Shown here: positions 45,073-53,954 of the stretch, piece by piece
Layout of the letters: every line of letters begins with the position of its first letter
Position numbering within the stretch: the stretch's first letter is position 1
Assembly (NCBI GenBank): GCA_963849065.1
Contig: CAWKFM010000005.1
Coordinates: 2,120,080 to 2,184,079 of the forward strand
Direction of reading: 5' to 3'
Origin: TOLSYN sp963849065
Lineage (GTDB): Bacteria; Acidobacteriota; Terriglobia; Terriglobales; Acidobacteriaceae
DNA: 64,000 nt
The notes under the pieces: generated by a model
Told to the model about the DNA's origin: nothing
What the model saw: only the letters and a program-made list of their open reading frames with translations
The model's database searches: none
Translations under genes and position numbers: made by a program

Positions 45073-46740
45073 TCAGGCATTTTCCAGCTGTGAGGTCAAA
45101 TTGTCGAGATAGGTTTGCGTGACAATGTCGCGGAGGACTTGTTGGCTTGGGTCGGCGCCCGCGACCTCAGAGTTGGCCAGAATTGCCAGTTCCATGTCTT
45201 GAGGCAGGATATAAACCACCGCCTGCTCTTCGCGACCGATGCCATCGTACCAGGTGCCGGGTTTGCAGTAGACCTCGCCGGCGGGTGTGAGCAATCCAAA
45301 AGGGATTGGATTGGTGTAGGGAGGGTTGACAAGAGGATCGACGCCGAAACCGTTGACGAGCATGGCCTGGGCAGCTTCGGCCGGGACGATGTTTCCGCCA
45401 CGGCGGAATTCGCCCATCACATCCAGCAGCTGATTCACGGAGAGGTGCCAGCCGTCGGACCCGCAAATCTCTTCAAGGTTTCCAGAATTCCAGCCATGCT
45501 CGGTATCGCCCGGCTCTTTGTAAGCCAGCCCGGCGGCAGCAGGGTGGTCCAGGGTGGCGCCGGAAACTCCTGACGGTCGGAAGATCCGGGTCTGTACGAA
45601 ATTGGAGTAGCCGTCGATCGTAACCACATCCCAGACAGGATCGTTCAGGTCGATGCCGAGAATATTGAAGGTGGCGCTTTTGCTGATGTTGCCGTTCATC
45701 ACTGTCAACAGGATGCGGAACAGACCGTAGTTCAGGTTGTGGTACTGATACCCGCCAAGATGGTACTGCGCATTCGGGTCCAGGCTGATGCCGGAGGCGA
45801 TGACCGACTCCATCGTCACAAAATCAAAAGCATCCTCTTTCCTGAAGATTCCGCTGGTGTGGTTAAAGAGGTTGCGGAAGACGATGTACTCGATGTTCGG
45901 TCCCTTCGCCCAATAATCGGGGAGATAGTCGATGATCTGCGCATCCGGGGAAATGCCTCTCTCGGCCATCAGGACGGTCATGGCCATAGCCGTGATCAGT
46001 TTGCACACGCTGGCTACATGCAACTGCACGTCCGAGGTCCAGTTCTCGTTTCCATCCTTCGGCCTCTTGGCCAACAGCCAGTTCCTGCTGAAGATGGCCT
46101 GGCCATGTTGACGCAGCTCAGCGCTGTACCCGGCGACACTGTCTTGCAACGCATTATCCAGCGCCGCGCCGAACGCGGGGACATCGAGAAATTCCGGGCG
46201 ATTGCCGACGGGCCCGATGGGCGTGAACTTCAGGTTGGTTTCTGTGGGACCCTTATCGGAGAAAACGCCTTGGATGTTCTGCGGGCTGATGATGTGCGCC
46301 CGCACTTTGTTGACGTCGATCGCCAGGCCCTTCACGTGTGTGGCCAGGAGGCTGGCTAACTCCTGATCGGATCCGCCTGCGGGCACGTTGCGCGCTGCAC
46401 TCATGACTTCCTCCAACAAGTTTCCTATATCGTTTTGTGCCACCACTTCGGCCAACTCGCTTGGCAGAAATACTTGGCACAATCGCTCTGCCGCAGTGCC
46501 CTGTTTAGCGCCGGAACCCCAAGTGCGCCGCCGATGCAGACGTAGAATCCCGGCTGGAGTTGCCGGTCTCCCATCCGCCAGAACCTGGATAGCAGAGTCC
46601 GTCGTGGAAGACAGGAACAGGGCGCATATGTCGGGGCGAGCTTCGAAGTCAGTGGGAGCCCACCGCCCGTCATTGTTTCTGACGAAGGTCACACGGCTGC
46701 TGGCCTCGAAGGTCAACGCACGCATATCCTGTCGAATCAA
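45073..46740 (-). CDS. Serine hydrolase, beta-lactamase/DD-peptidase fold
   Basis: A 555-aa protein whose C-terminal two thirds (about 200-545) match the beta-lactamase class C / penicillin-recognising fold: SxxK as SVCK within HVASVCKLITAMAM, and a YHN motif (Y-x-N) in YQYHNLNYGL. The N-terminal 200 residues are unrecognised and no signal peptide is visible, which is odd for this family. The start forms a 4-nt overlap (TTGA) with the ABM gene; ATG at 46725 is an alternative. Esterase or amidase activity is possible; the substrate is unknown. Confidence 0.75.
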   Translation of the reverse strand: MIRQDMRALTFEASSRVTFVRNNDGRWAPTDFEARPDICALFLSSTTDSAIQVLADGRPATPAGILRLHRRRTWGSGAKQGTAAERLCQVFLPSELAEVVAQNDIGNLLEEVMSAARNVPAGGSDQELASLLATHVKGLAIDVNKVRAHIISPQNIQGVFSDKGPTETNLKFTPIGPVGNRPEFLDVPAFGAALDNALQDSVAGYSAELRQHGQAIFSRNWLLAKRPKDGNENWTSDVQLHVASVCKLITAMAMTVLMAERGISPDAQIIDYLPDYWAKGPNIEYIVFRNLFNHTSGIFRKEDAFDFVTMESVIASGISLDPNAQYHLGGYQYHNLNYGLFRILLTVMNGNISKSATFNILGIDLNDPVWDVVTIDGYSNFVQTRIFRPSGVSGATLDHPAAAGLAYKEPGDTEHGWNSGNLEEICGSDGWHLSVNQLLDVMGEFRRGGNIVPAEAAQAMLVNGFGVDPLVNPPYTNPIPFGLLTPAGEVYCKPGTWYDGIGREEQAVVYILPQDMELAILANSEVAGADPSQQVLRDIVTQTYLDNLTSQLENA

Positions 46741-47057
46741 GCAGCCCGAAGTCCAGCGACCCCGAGCGATTCCGCAGCCCCAACCTCGAATCCCCGTATC
46801 ATCGGATGACCGTGCATCAGGTGCTGGACGAAATTCTTCGCTTGTGGGAAAACTTCACGTCGATAACGTTCAGCCTGTTCTCGGCTGCTCCAAAATGCTA
46901 GGCCGCAACCCTTCTGGGTACCTTCTTCAAATGTCAGGAATTCATCAATGAACCCGTCCTGCTTTTTCAGCAGGGGCAGAATTTGGCTGCTCCACGCCTT
47001 AAGGAACTCGTCCTTTTTGCCCGGCTTTAGTTCTCCCTCAATTAACAGCATGTACAT
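46737..47057 (-). CDS. Antibiotic biosynthesis monooxygenase (ABM) domain protein
   Basis: A 106-aa ferredoxin-like alpha/beta barrel of the ABM/YgiN type (MYMLLIEGELKPGKKDEFLKAW... FWSSREQAERY). Members include small quinol monooxygenases and haem-degrading enzymes, and many have unknown roles. GAGGAG lies about 8 nt before the ATG. It overlaps the serine hydrolase gene by 4 nt, so the two are coupled. Confidence 0.8.
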   Translation of the reverse strand: MYMLLIEGELKPGKKDEFLKAWSSQILPLLKKQDGFIDEFLTFEEGTQKGCGLAFWSSREQAERYRREVFPQAKNFVQHLMHGHPMIRGFEVGAAESLGVAGLRAA

Positions 47058-47723
47058 AGCTGGACTCCTCGCCTTCTACTCTCAGACGCAGTTTGCTACT
47101 GGCCACGTTGTCTCGCAGATACCGCTGAGCAGAAAGGAACATGCTGCTTGAGGTGGTCGAGTTCGGTGTAATAATGGCCGCACAATTTGCCACGCTCACC
47201 GACGCACCACCACGGGCTCGACAGCGGGCTGGCTTTGACCAGAGCGACCGAGATCAAGCCCCTTGACCTGCCGGGTGATTCTCCGGCGAAGGTCGAAGCC
47301 GTGCTCAAGGGCCTCAATGCAGCTCTCGTCAAGGAGCGCACCCGGCAGGAGGCGCAAAGGAACGGCAGATTTCAGAAGACCCGGAGGCGGCTCGCCTTCA
47401 GAAAGCCGGGCTGGATTTACCGAAGACCGTGGCGGAACGCACCCTGAAGGAACACCGTCACCGCCAGTTTCTCAACGCGACTCCGAAAACGGACAAGGTG
47501 CAATGAGGTTGACGTCCGGTTGGCGTCGGCATCCCGATGGCTTCCAGCCATGGCTTAGCAGTCCCCAGAATGTTTCCCATATTCGACGGCTCGCAGTTTA
47601 GGAGGCATCTCCACTAATCAGCTTTGCTTCAAACCAAGTGGCAGAATAACGTCTGTCATTCTGGGGGCGGCTGAAGAAAACCATCTCTGCCGACCCCGCT
47701 ACTCTTTTTCTTAAGCTGGGTCT
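47058..47723. other. Low-coding region after the ABM gene
   Basis: About 670 nt with no supported gene. A plus-strand frame at 47187-47447 (containing KPLDLPGDSPAKVEAVLKGL) has no clear ribosome site and no family I recognise; it may be a decayed gene. Overall the stretch looks like eroded accessory DNA. Confidence 0.45.
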
Positions 47724-47942
47724 GTGCGGGTGCAGAGAGCATTGTCCTCGATAAACGGTGTTGTACTGGCCGGAGCGTTGCAAAGACAAAACCCCTACTG
47801 CAAGGTAATCCTCATTTCCGGCAATCCCGACTCGAAAGCTCATGGAGATTTGCAAGGTGGCACATTCGATGGGTTCACACTACTCCCCAAGCCATTTTCG
47901 CCAAGGCGACTACTGCATCTCATCAATTCCGAGCAGGGCTAG
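47724..47942 (+). pseudogene. Truncated receiver-domain protein
   Basis: About 72 residues match the second half of a response-regulator receiver: INGVVLAGALQRQNPYCKV then ILISGNPD and LLPKPFSPRRLLHLI, with the conserved Lys-Pro of beta-5. The N-terminal half with the acidic pocket and phosphoacceptor Asp is absent. It is one of two decayed receiver fragments near the intact receiver genes at 50.9-53.9 kb. Confidence 0.65.
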
Positions 47943-47949
47943 GATTGAA

Positions 47950-48040
47950 CTCACCATCAGAACTCCAATCCCAACGCCTTCGTCGTGAACTCCACCAGCG
48001 GCTTCATCTTCCGGCACGAAGCCGTAAAGTTGGAGCGCAG
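47950..48040 (-). repeat. Duplicated segment next to the ECF sigma remnant, copy 2
   Basis: Counterpart of 43000-43090; on the minus strand it ends VEFTTKALGLEF and a stop codon. It lies just downstream of the truncated sigma sequence, in the same relative place as copy 1 beside the intact sigma gene. Confidence 0.45.
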
Positions 48041-48110
48041 ACCTGCTCCTCGGCCAACGCCACCGACGGTACGAAGTTCCTTCGTTTCAACTCCACAATA
48101 AACGGGTGGT

Positions 48111-48273
48111 TCAGGTTGAAGCTTGAGTGACCTTAAGCACGCCACGTAATTTCATACGCGCCTTGTGAAGCTGCGACTTGGTGTTGCCCATGGAACAACC
48201 CAGCATCTCGGCAATCTCGTTGTGCTCATATCCTTCGATGTCATGCAGCACGAAAACAGTGCGATACACGCCG
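48111..48273 (-). pseudogene. Truncated ECF sigma factor (region 4 only)
   Basis: The minus strand encodes VFVLHDIEGYEHNEIAEMLG and CSMGNTKSQLHKARMKLR, nearly identical to region 4 of the sigma factor at 43,162-43,845 (one Ser to Thr change in MGNSKS). Region 2 is missing and the sequence before YRTVFVL is unrelated. It cannot act as a sigma factor. It is a partial duplicate, probably formed by recombination. Confidence 0.85.
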
Positions 48274-48592
48274 CTATCCCTTCGCTCGAATGCCCACACA
48301 TGATCTGCATGCCCCCATTGCGATGTGCCGCCCACGCCAGCCGTTCGTGCCGGATGAACTCAAGCCCGGTGCGTGGGTGGTGACCCCAAAGGTCTTCTAC
48401 CGGAACTCAATAAGGGTTGCAGGTCGGCAGTCGGTGGGCTTGCGCCTGTCCTTGCGCCCCCTGTTCCTTGCGCTCCCCTTGACTTGCGGACGTTTGAGGG
48501 GGCATACTCGTCTTATGCTGCAATGCGGCAATATTTACAGCATTGCATCGATTCCGTACCATTACCGAAAGCCAACCTACGAGGAGAACAAC
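48274..48592. other. Upstream region of the phasin gene
   Basis: About 320 nt with no supported gene, presumably holding the phasin promoter. TTGACT at about 48478 (in CCCCTTGACTTGCGG) could be a -35, but no good -10 stands at the right distance. Confidence 0.35.
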
Positions 48593-49141
48593 ATGACGAC
48601 CGCATTCTGCCCGACCGAATTTACCGCCCAGTACACCAAGGGCCTGGAGCGCACCATCGAACTAAGCAAATCCAACCTGGATCAGGCCGTTAAGCAGAAC
48701 GCCGAAATCCTGGCCGAAATCAAGAAGGCCCTGAAGGGCTCCTCGCTGCCTGGTCTGTTCGTCCTTGACCTGGCCGGCCCGGCCGTCGAAGGCTTCGTCG
48801 CCGTGCAGAAGAGCCTGCTGGATCTGGCCCTGGAGCAGAGCAACGCCTCCATCGCAGCCGTCCAGTCGTTTGGCAAGGAAACCGCCAAGGCTGATTTCAG
48901 CAACGTTCTGCAGGCTTCGTTCGATCGTGCAATCGCTGCCCAGAACCTGGTGGTCGAGTACGCCGTCAAGCAGACCAAGACCAACATCGAAGCCGTGAAG
49001 GCGCAGCCCGGCGTTAAGGGCACCGCCGTCGAGACGGCTGCCGATTCGGTTCAGAAGGGCTTTGACACCGTGGTCGCCGCTCAGAAAGAGATCACGACCC
49101 AGGCCACCAAGACCGTGAAGGCCGCTGCCGCCAAGGTGTAA
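48593..49141 (+). CDS. Phasin family protein
   Basis: A 182-aa helical protein with the phasin-type amphipathic pattern (LDQAVKQNAEILAEIKKALKG, then long Ala/Gln/Lys-rich helices to the end). Phasins coat polyhydroxyalkanoate granules; a more general coiled-coil stress role is possible, as no PHA synthase is in the window. The start is ATG 48593 with GAGGAG 6 nt upstream. Its codon use and GC are closer to core genes than to its neighbours. A strong terminator follows. Confidence 0.8.
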   Translation: MTTAFCPTEFTAQYTKGLERTIELSKSNLDQAVKQNAEILAEIKKALKGSSLPGLFVLDLAGPAVEGFVAVQKSLLDLALEQSNASIAAVQSFGKETAKADFSNVLQASFDRAIAAQNLVVEYAVKQTKTNIEAVKAQPGVKGTAVETAADSVQKGFDTVVAAQKEITTQATKTVKAAAAKV

Positions 49142-49175
49142 GCCTTAACAAACAAGACTTTCGCTGGAGATAGCC

Positions 49176-49205
49176 GGAGCGCCCTTCTGGGCGCTCCGTG
49201 TTTTC
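49176..49205 (+). terminator. Rho-independent terminator after the phasin gene
   Basis: A perfect 9-bp stem, GGAGCGCCC / GGGCGCTCC, with a TTCT loop, followed by GTGTTTTC. Confidence 0.92.
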
Positions 49206-49257
49206 AGCAGCACGTATGAAGCGAGAAAGTGCAACCGCAAAGTGAAAGGACCGTCCG

Positions 49258-49590
49258 ATGTACAAATTACTCTCTTGTCCAGGACGTACGTTCACCCTTG
49301 AGGAGCTTATCGACCAAGCCCGAGCCGAGCGGGAGAGTGTGTCCCCGAAGGTGACCATCGCACTGCCCGTCTCCGGCATCAATCTGAATCCTGTAACCGA
49401 CCCCAATGAGCTGGAGTTTCTGGCGGGGTTGGTGCCGTTCCACCACATTTCAAACAAGCTTCTGTTCAAAGTCGTTCGAGTTGCTACAGGTTATGAAGTT
49501 CGTGACAGGTGGGTTGCTGTCCGAACCATCATTGCAAAGCGCATCCCCATCCCTGTTCTGAAGCCTCTCGCAGAGGTTCGTCACGGCTGA
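49258..49590 (+). CDS. Hypothetical protein
   Basis: A 110-aa protein of unknown function. AAAGGA lies 8 nt before the ATG. The sequence has no hydrophobic segment, Cys motif or repeat, and looks like a small soluble alpha/beta protein (TFTLEELIDQARAERESV, then VTIALPVSGINLNPVTD). Nothing in the neighbourhood suggests a role. Confidence 0.5.
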   Translation: MYKLLSCPGRTFTLEELIDQARAERESVSPKVTIALPVSGINLNPVTDPNELEFLAGLVPFHHISNKLLFKVVRVATGYEVRDRWVAVRTIIAKRIPIPVLKPLAEVRHG

Positions 49591-49663
49591 GCAGGGCTCC
49601 ATCGCAGTGATGATGCAAACGAAAACATTCTCATGAAACATCGCAGGGGGCATTGCTGATTTT

Positions 49664-49882
49664 ATGGCAAAGAAGCGTGGCAATCCTGATTGGGGTTGGG
49701 GCAAGCCAGAGATGGTGCCCGTTCCTCCGACCGTCACGGATTTCCAGCGAGTTGCGAGCGAATTCAATCTGCATCCTGATGAGTACATCAGCTCAACTGA
49801 GCTTCGAGAATGGGCGAGTCGCAACAAAGACTCGAAATTCATTCCCGAAACTCTCCTGAAGGCGTGGGGATTAGAGAGGTAG
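49664..49882 (+). CDS. Small hypothetical protein
   Basis: A 72-aa basic protein (MAKKRGNPDWGWGKPEMVPV), with a C-terminal helical part ELREWASRNKDSKFIPETLL. No family recognised. No ideal ribosome site is visible, and the opposite strand is also open, so the call is tentative; the composition looks protein-like. Confidence 0.45.
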   Translation: MAKKRGNPDWGWGKPEMVPVPPTVTDFQRVASEFNLHPDEYISSTELREWASRNKDSKFIPETLLKAWGLER

Positions 49883-50285
49883 AGGAACTCGCTGCCGATG
49901 AATTCGCTGGATCGCCTTGCGTGAGCTTTCGCCTTGATCTCACGAGGTACTCAAACGATTGAGTTCCGCCATGCGCTGACGACTAGTGAAAGAACTTAAC
50001 GTCGTGATTGGATGGAAGAAAAGCTCCCAGAGCGAATACGAGAACGGTGAACGACACAATCAAAGTCATCATCATTTCCATCCCCCGAAAGATGCCAGAG
50101 AAGTGGGGTCGTTGGCACAGTCCTCGCTCCTCGGCGGCGATTATCCCCGCCTTCGCTGAGTTTGATGTCTACAGGTCATAAACGCCAAATAAAAAGTACC
50201 TTAAAAGATTACAAAAGCCACCTGATTGACGCTTCCGACATTGAGCGGAGGCTGTGTAAAGGGAAACTGCGGGTGGCACGCAGGA
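49883..50285. other. Intergenic region before the UPF0149-like gene
   Basis: About 400 nt. I see no supported gene, RNA or repeat here. A short plus-strand frame at 50162 has no ribosome site. Confidence 0.5.
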
Positions 50286-50915
50286 TTACTGCAAGTCTCG
50301 GCGTTTCTTCCCGCCCGGCATCTTTTGCTTCGCCTTCCCCTGTGCCCGACCTCTGAAGAAGTCGTAAATCATGAGCGTACATACGGCCATATGGGACAGC
50401 ATTTCCGCTCTCTTGTCCGGCGTGATAAACACCTCGCTACGCATCTTCGGGTCAGGATGATGCTCATGCGCCAGCAGGATCACCGGAGCCAGCAAATCCC
50501 AGTGTTCGTCGTCATCCACCAATTTCTGCCAGCTATCCCGCCGCAAATCGATGCCATGCTCAAAGCCAATAGCCCATTCGTTTCCCATGGCGATGCCGCC
50601 CTCGGTGTGGAACACCATTGGTTCGTAGACTTCCCCCCGAAGCAACGTCCCGGCGATAGTGTTCCAATGGCGAGTCAGAAGCGTCATGATGTACCGCTCT
50701 TCCTCGACGGTCTTGAAACCACATCCCTGCCCCAGTTCACGACCCAAGATGTGCGGTAGGTACTCGCTGGGCGGCACCAGCTCCGGGCCGCAGATGAGGG
50801 CGCAGAAGAACCCGTCCAACTCTTCGAGGGTCATCGCTGTCCCATGCAGTCCGTAGAGGAAATCAGCGAGACGTGCAAACTCGTCGTCGGTCAGGGGCTC
50901 TGTGAGGGGGTTCAT
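50286..50915 (-). CDS. UPF0149/YecA family protein
   Basis: A 209-aa protein resembling YecA/UPF0149: LTDDEFARLADFLYGLHGTA then MTLEELDGFFCALICGPELV at the N-terminus and a WAIGFEHGID motif in the middle. Function of the family is unknown. The C-terminal SEC-C-type zinc motif found in some members is missing; instead there is a Lys/Arg-rich tail (KAKQKMPGGKKRR). Confidence 0.8.
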   Translation of the reverse strand: MNPLTEPLTDDEFARLADFLYGLHGTAMTLEELDGFFCALICGPELVPPSEYLPHILGRELGQGCGFKTVEEERYIMTLLTRHWNTIAGTLLRGEVYEPMVFHTEGGIAMGNEWAIGFEHGIDLRRDSWQKLVDDDEHWDLLAPVILLAHEHHPDPKMRSEVFITPDKRAEMLSHMAVCTLMIYDFFRGRAQGKAKQKMPGGKKRRDLQ

Positions 50916-50943
50916 CGGGGAATTCTAACCGGAAGCTCTCTTT

Positions 50944-51324
50944 TCAGACTTCTCCGTCTGATTCATCCACGCTTGCTACTTTTGCCAGCAAGTCAGTAGG
51001 GTGAATCGGCTTCGCCAACAGCTCAAAGTCGTATCCCATCCTCCCAACCGTATCGAGAATATTCCGAGTGGAAGCCTGCCCGGAAAACAGAAGAACCTTG
51101 CACTCAGGGTGACGCTTTCGGATGAGAACGGCCATATCCACACCGTTCATTCCGGGCATCACGACATCGCTGATGACCAGCTCTGGGAGAGCAGCATCGA
51201 CCTGTGACAATGCGCTCTTAGCGTCATAAAAGGCACTTGACTCATACCCGGCTCTGCGGAGGATTGCGGCGAGAGTGTCGGCAATGCATTTTTCATCGTC
51301 TACGACAAATATCCGCTTAGCCAT
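50944..51324 (-). CDS. Stand-alone receiver-domain response regulator
   Basis: A 126-aa single receiver domain with no output domain. Acidic pocket DDEK (about 8-11), phosphoacceptor Asp in ISDVVMPGMNG (about 55), Ser/Thr position in LLFSGQ and Lys in LLAKPIHP. It probably works as a CheY- or phosphorelay-type partner; no histidine kinase is nearby. The remnant at 44,062 is a decayed paralogue of its C-terminus. Confidence 0.9.
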   Translation of the reverse strand: MAKRIFVVDDEKCIADTLAAILRRAGYESSAFYDAKSALSQVDAALPELVISDVVMPGMNGVDMAVLIRKRHPECKVLLFSGQASTRNILDTVGRMGYDFELLAKPIHPTDLLAKVASVDESDGEV

Positions 51325-51621
51325 AAGTTCTCGTTTTTAAGTTCTCCTTCTAGCACACGTTCTGCGTGCTCGGTCTGTAATGCGGTCTACTCTGGATAAC
51401 AGTTGATAACCAATTCTCCATTATGCCTTGCCAGGGTTGCTGATACGAGACAAAAGTGCTCTCCCGTGTGTTCTGTTACGGATTCAGAACAGGCGTCTTT
51501 CTCTATCTGACGCCGGATATAATCAACGCCTTGGGCTGCGTGTGTCTGTTGCCGGACCGACATGGATATCAAAGTGTTCTAGATTATGTGCTTCCTCATT
51601 TGCTCGACTAAGCAGGTTGCA

Positions 51622-52044
51622 ATGGCAGAAGCGGCGGGGCGTCGAATTTTCGTGGTCGATGATGACGCATCGGTTGCAGATGCCGTCTCTGCGGTGTTGC
51701 GTCAAACTGGCTTTGAAGTCTCCACGTTCGATACGGCTCTTCTCGCCGCCCAGCACGCCCGTCGATCTGCACCCGACGTTGTAGTGACCGATTTCTCGAT
51801 GCCAGATATCAATGGCCTGATGCTTACGTCGTGGCTGCAAGAGTACTGCCCTGGCTGCAAGGTCGTGATACTCACTGGGGAAGCGGCGGCGGTTGCGGCA
51901 CAAGCGATTGTTGGGCTGAGATTCACGCTGCTGGAAAAACCTGCCACTCCGAGTGAACTAATCGATGCGGTTCAGGGATCAGGAAGCTTGGTAGAGAAAA
52001 AGAAGCCTGAAGGAAATCGTTTGCCGTTGGAGCTACTTGCCTGA
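51622..52044 (+). CDS. Stand-alone receiver-domain response regulator
   Basis: A receiver domain (about 8-120) plus a short tail. VVDDDASV gives the acidic pocket, VVTDFSMPDING the phosphoacceptor Asp, VILTGE the Thr and LLEKPATP the Lys. No output domain. The start is ATG 51622; an in-frame ATG 36 nt upstream adds a Cys-rich MCFLICSTKQV leader that looks less likely. Confidence 0.87.
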   Translation: MAEAAGRRIFVVDDDASVADAVSAVLRQTGFEVSTFDTALLAAQHARRSAPDVVVTDFSMPDINGLMLTSWLQEYCPGCKVVILTGEAAAVAAQAIVGLRFTLLEKPATPSELIDAVQGSGSLVEKKKPEGNRLPLELLA

Positions 52045-52074
52045 TCGTTTCAGAATGGTCTGGAGGCCGCTACG

Positions 52075-52431
52075 TTGATCTATCAGAGGGTGCTTGCGAT
52101 TACAAAGCGAACAGCGCAATTTTGCGGCACACAGGCGTTGTTGCACGCATCGGGAATTGAATTGGTGGCGGCTAAAAATATGGCGGCGGCTCGGAGTGTC
52201 GTCACACCCCTTGCGGTAAAAGGCATCATCGTCTGCCTTCACTCATGGACTGAGCAGGAACGAGAGAGCATTGTCTCCGAGCTTGCGGCCAAACACCCGG
52301 AACTTCCCGTCATCGTGCGCTGCCCTGGTTGCCATGGACATGACGAGGCAAGCCACACACCTGGCACTCTGAGCGACTCACAATTCTTGCCGGAACTCAT
52401 GTCGGCTATTACGCATCCGGCACAGCCCTAG
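52075..52431 (+). CDS. Degenerate receiver-like protein
   Basis: A 118-aa protein with the alternating hydrophobic pattern of a receiver fold (VKGIIVCLHSWTEQE; ELPVIVRCPGC) but without the acidic pocket, phosphoacceptor Asp or Lys. It starts at TTG with GGAGG 8 nt upstream. If folded, it would be a phosphorylation-independent pseudo-receiver. It follows the preceding receiver gene by 30 nt on the same strand, which suggests cotranscription. Confidence 0.6.
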   Translation: MIYQRVLAITKRTAQFCGTQALLHASGIELVAAKNMAAARSVVTPLAVKGIIVCLHSWTEQERESIVSELAAKHPELPVIVRCPGCHGHDEASHTPGTLSDSQFLPELMSAITHPAQP

Positions 52432-52442
52432 CCGAATAGTCA

Positions 52443-52835
52443 TCATCCGGCACTCCCCAACGAATCCGACTGAACACTCAGTAGTTCTGAAATCTTCTGC
52501 AAAACCTGGGGAGTGGATTCCGTCTTGCTGATGAACAGGTCTGCGTGTTCCATTCCCTCCGGCGCTTCTGCCAACGCCGAGATGATTGCAACGAGCACAT
52601 CAGGTTTTAGTGTTTTCATCGCCTTGGCCAACCCGATCCCGGTGCCGTCCCCCAGGCAATAATCGGCCAGAACCAAGCTGACTGAGGACGAGTTAAACAA
52701 CTCCATGGCCGTTGCAGAATCACTGGCGGTCAAAACTGAATAGCCGACTCTTTCGAGTACCAGTTTTCGGAAATGCAAGTAGGTTTGATTGGCATCAACG
52801 CAGAGAAGCGTTAGCTTGCTTGCAGATGGTTCCAT
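52443..52835 (-). CDS. Stand-alone receiver-domain protein
   Basis: A 130-aa receiver domain. CVDAN replaces the usual double Asp of the acidic pocket, so one acidic residue is lost. The phosphoacceptor Asp is in LADYCLGDGTGIG, and Lys in ISKTES, though the usual Lys-Pro is not kept. It is convergent with the pseudo-receiver gene (11-nt gap). Confidence 0.78.
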   Translation of the reverse strand: MEPSASKLTLLCVDANQTYLHFRKLVLERVGYSVLTASDSATAMELFNSSSVSLVLADYCLGDGTGIGLAKAMKTLKPDVLVAIISALAEAPEGMEHADLFISKTESTPQVLQKISELLSVQSDSLGSAG

Positions 52836-53042
52836 TTCCTAAGGAATACCCCAGTAGGCTGATATCAGAGATGACAAAGAGGTTGCCCCGGAGGAAAATC
52901 GGGCACATCTTCCATATGCACCTTTTTCCGGCCTTCAGCCCCGGATGGGCAGCGACGATACACCAACCAGACGCTCTCGATTCTGCTTGAACTGAAACAG
53001 CTTTCCTCGTAGAGTGCTGGAACACGATTGAAGGGGTATTCC

Positions 53043-53909
53043 ATGCAGGAGCAAGCGCTCAGGCACGAGGAAGCTATCAGGGTTCTTTTAGTCGATGACG
53101 AGGCTGGCATCCTCCTCACTCTCTCAGATATTTTGCAGCAGCATGGATACGATGTGACGGCGATGGGCACGGTAAAAGATGCCTTGGCTCAGATTACGTC
53201 TGCTCAGTTTGAGGTTCTCATTGCAGACCTGAACATCGACGAACCCGGCGACGGCTTCACTGTTGTCAGTGCAATACGCCAGACACAGCCGTCGTGCATC
53301 ACTCTTATCCTGACCGGATATCCGGGTTTCGACTCGGCGTTAGAGGCCATCCGGAGCCAAGTGGATGATTACCTCGTCAAACCTACCCCTCCCTCAACTT
53401 TGATTCAGCTAATCGAGCAGAAGCTAAGGAATCCCAAATCCGGCACGGGAGCGGCCACCAAACGCATATCCCAAGTTCTTCGTGAGAACACGTTTGAAAT
53501 TACGCAGCGCACCCTGAATGCGATGAAGTCCGACCCTGCCTTCGTAGCCATTCCGATTACCGATGAGCAGCGGATTGAGCACACCGCCCGCACGATTGAG
53601 GAACTGGCAAAAGTGTTGGAACCAGCCGAACCAGAGCAAGCGACGAGAGACTTCGTTCAAGGTGCGGCGATACATGGGGCGAGACGGTATCAATTGTGCT
53701 ACACGATCCCGCTGCTGGCAGGCCATGTGCGCCTTTTAGAGCACGCCATTTACGACGTGATCCACGAGCATCTGCTGTCGCTCAATCTCATCTATTTCAT
53801 GTCCGATTTGAAGCGGCTCAACGACAGCCTTGGTCTTCAGCTTGAGCACACGATACTGGCTTTCCTGAATGTGGAGCAACGACTGCACCAACAACAAAAG
53901 GCCCAGTAG
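53043..53909 (+). CDS. Response regulator with C-terminal RsbRD-like helical domain
   Basis: About 288 aa. The receiver domain (about 12-125) has LLVDDEAG, ADLNIDEPGDG, LILTGYPG and LVKPTPPS. The C-terminal 150 residues are helical (ITQRTLNAMKSDPAFVAIPI, then TDEQRIEHTARTIEELAKVL) and resemble the RsbRD N-terminal sensor domain rather than a DNA-binding output. Regulation through protein-protein contact is inferred. The start is ATG 53043 with AAGGGG 6-7 nt upstream; a TTG 15 nt earlier is weaker. Confidence 0.82.
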   Translation: MQEQALRHEEAIRVLLVDDEAGILLTLSDILQQHGYDVTAMGTVKDALAQITSAQFEVLIADLNIDEPGDGFTVVSAIRQTQPSCITLILTGYPGFDSALEAIRSQVDDYLVKPTPPSTLIQLIEQKLRNPKSGTGAATKRISQVLRENTFEITQRTLNAMKSDPAFVAIPITDEQRIEHTARTIEELAKVLEPAEPEQATRDFVQGAAIHGARRYQLCYTIPLLAGHVRLLEHAIYDVIHEHLLSLNLIYFMSDLKRLNDSLGLQLEHTILAFLNVEQRLHQQQKAQ

Positions 53910-53954
53910 TGAATGAGAGTCACACCTCAGGCGTCTGATGCGGCTGGTTCATAT

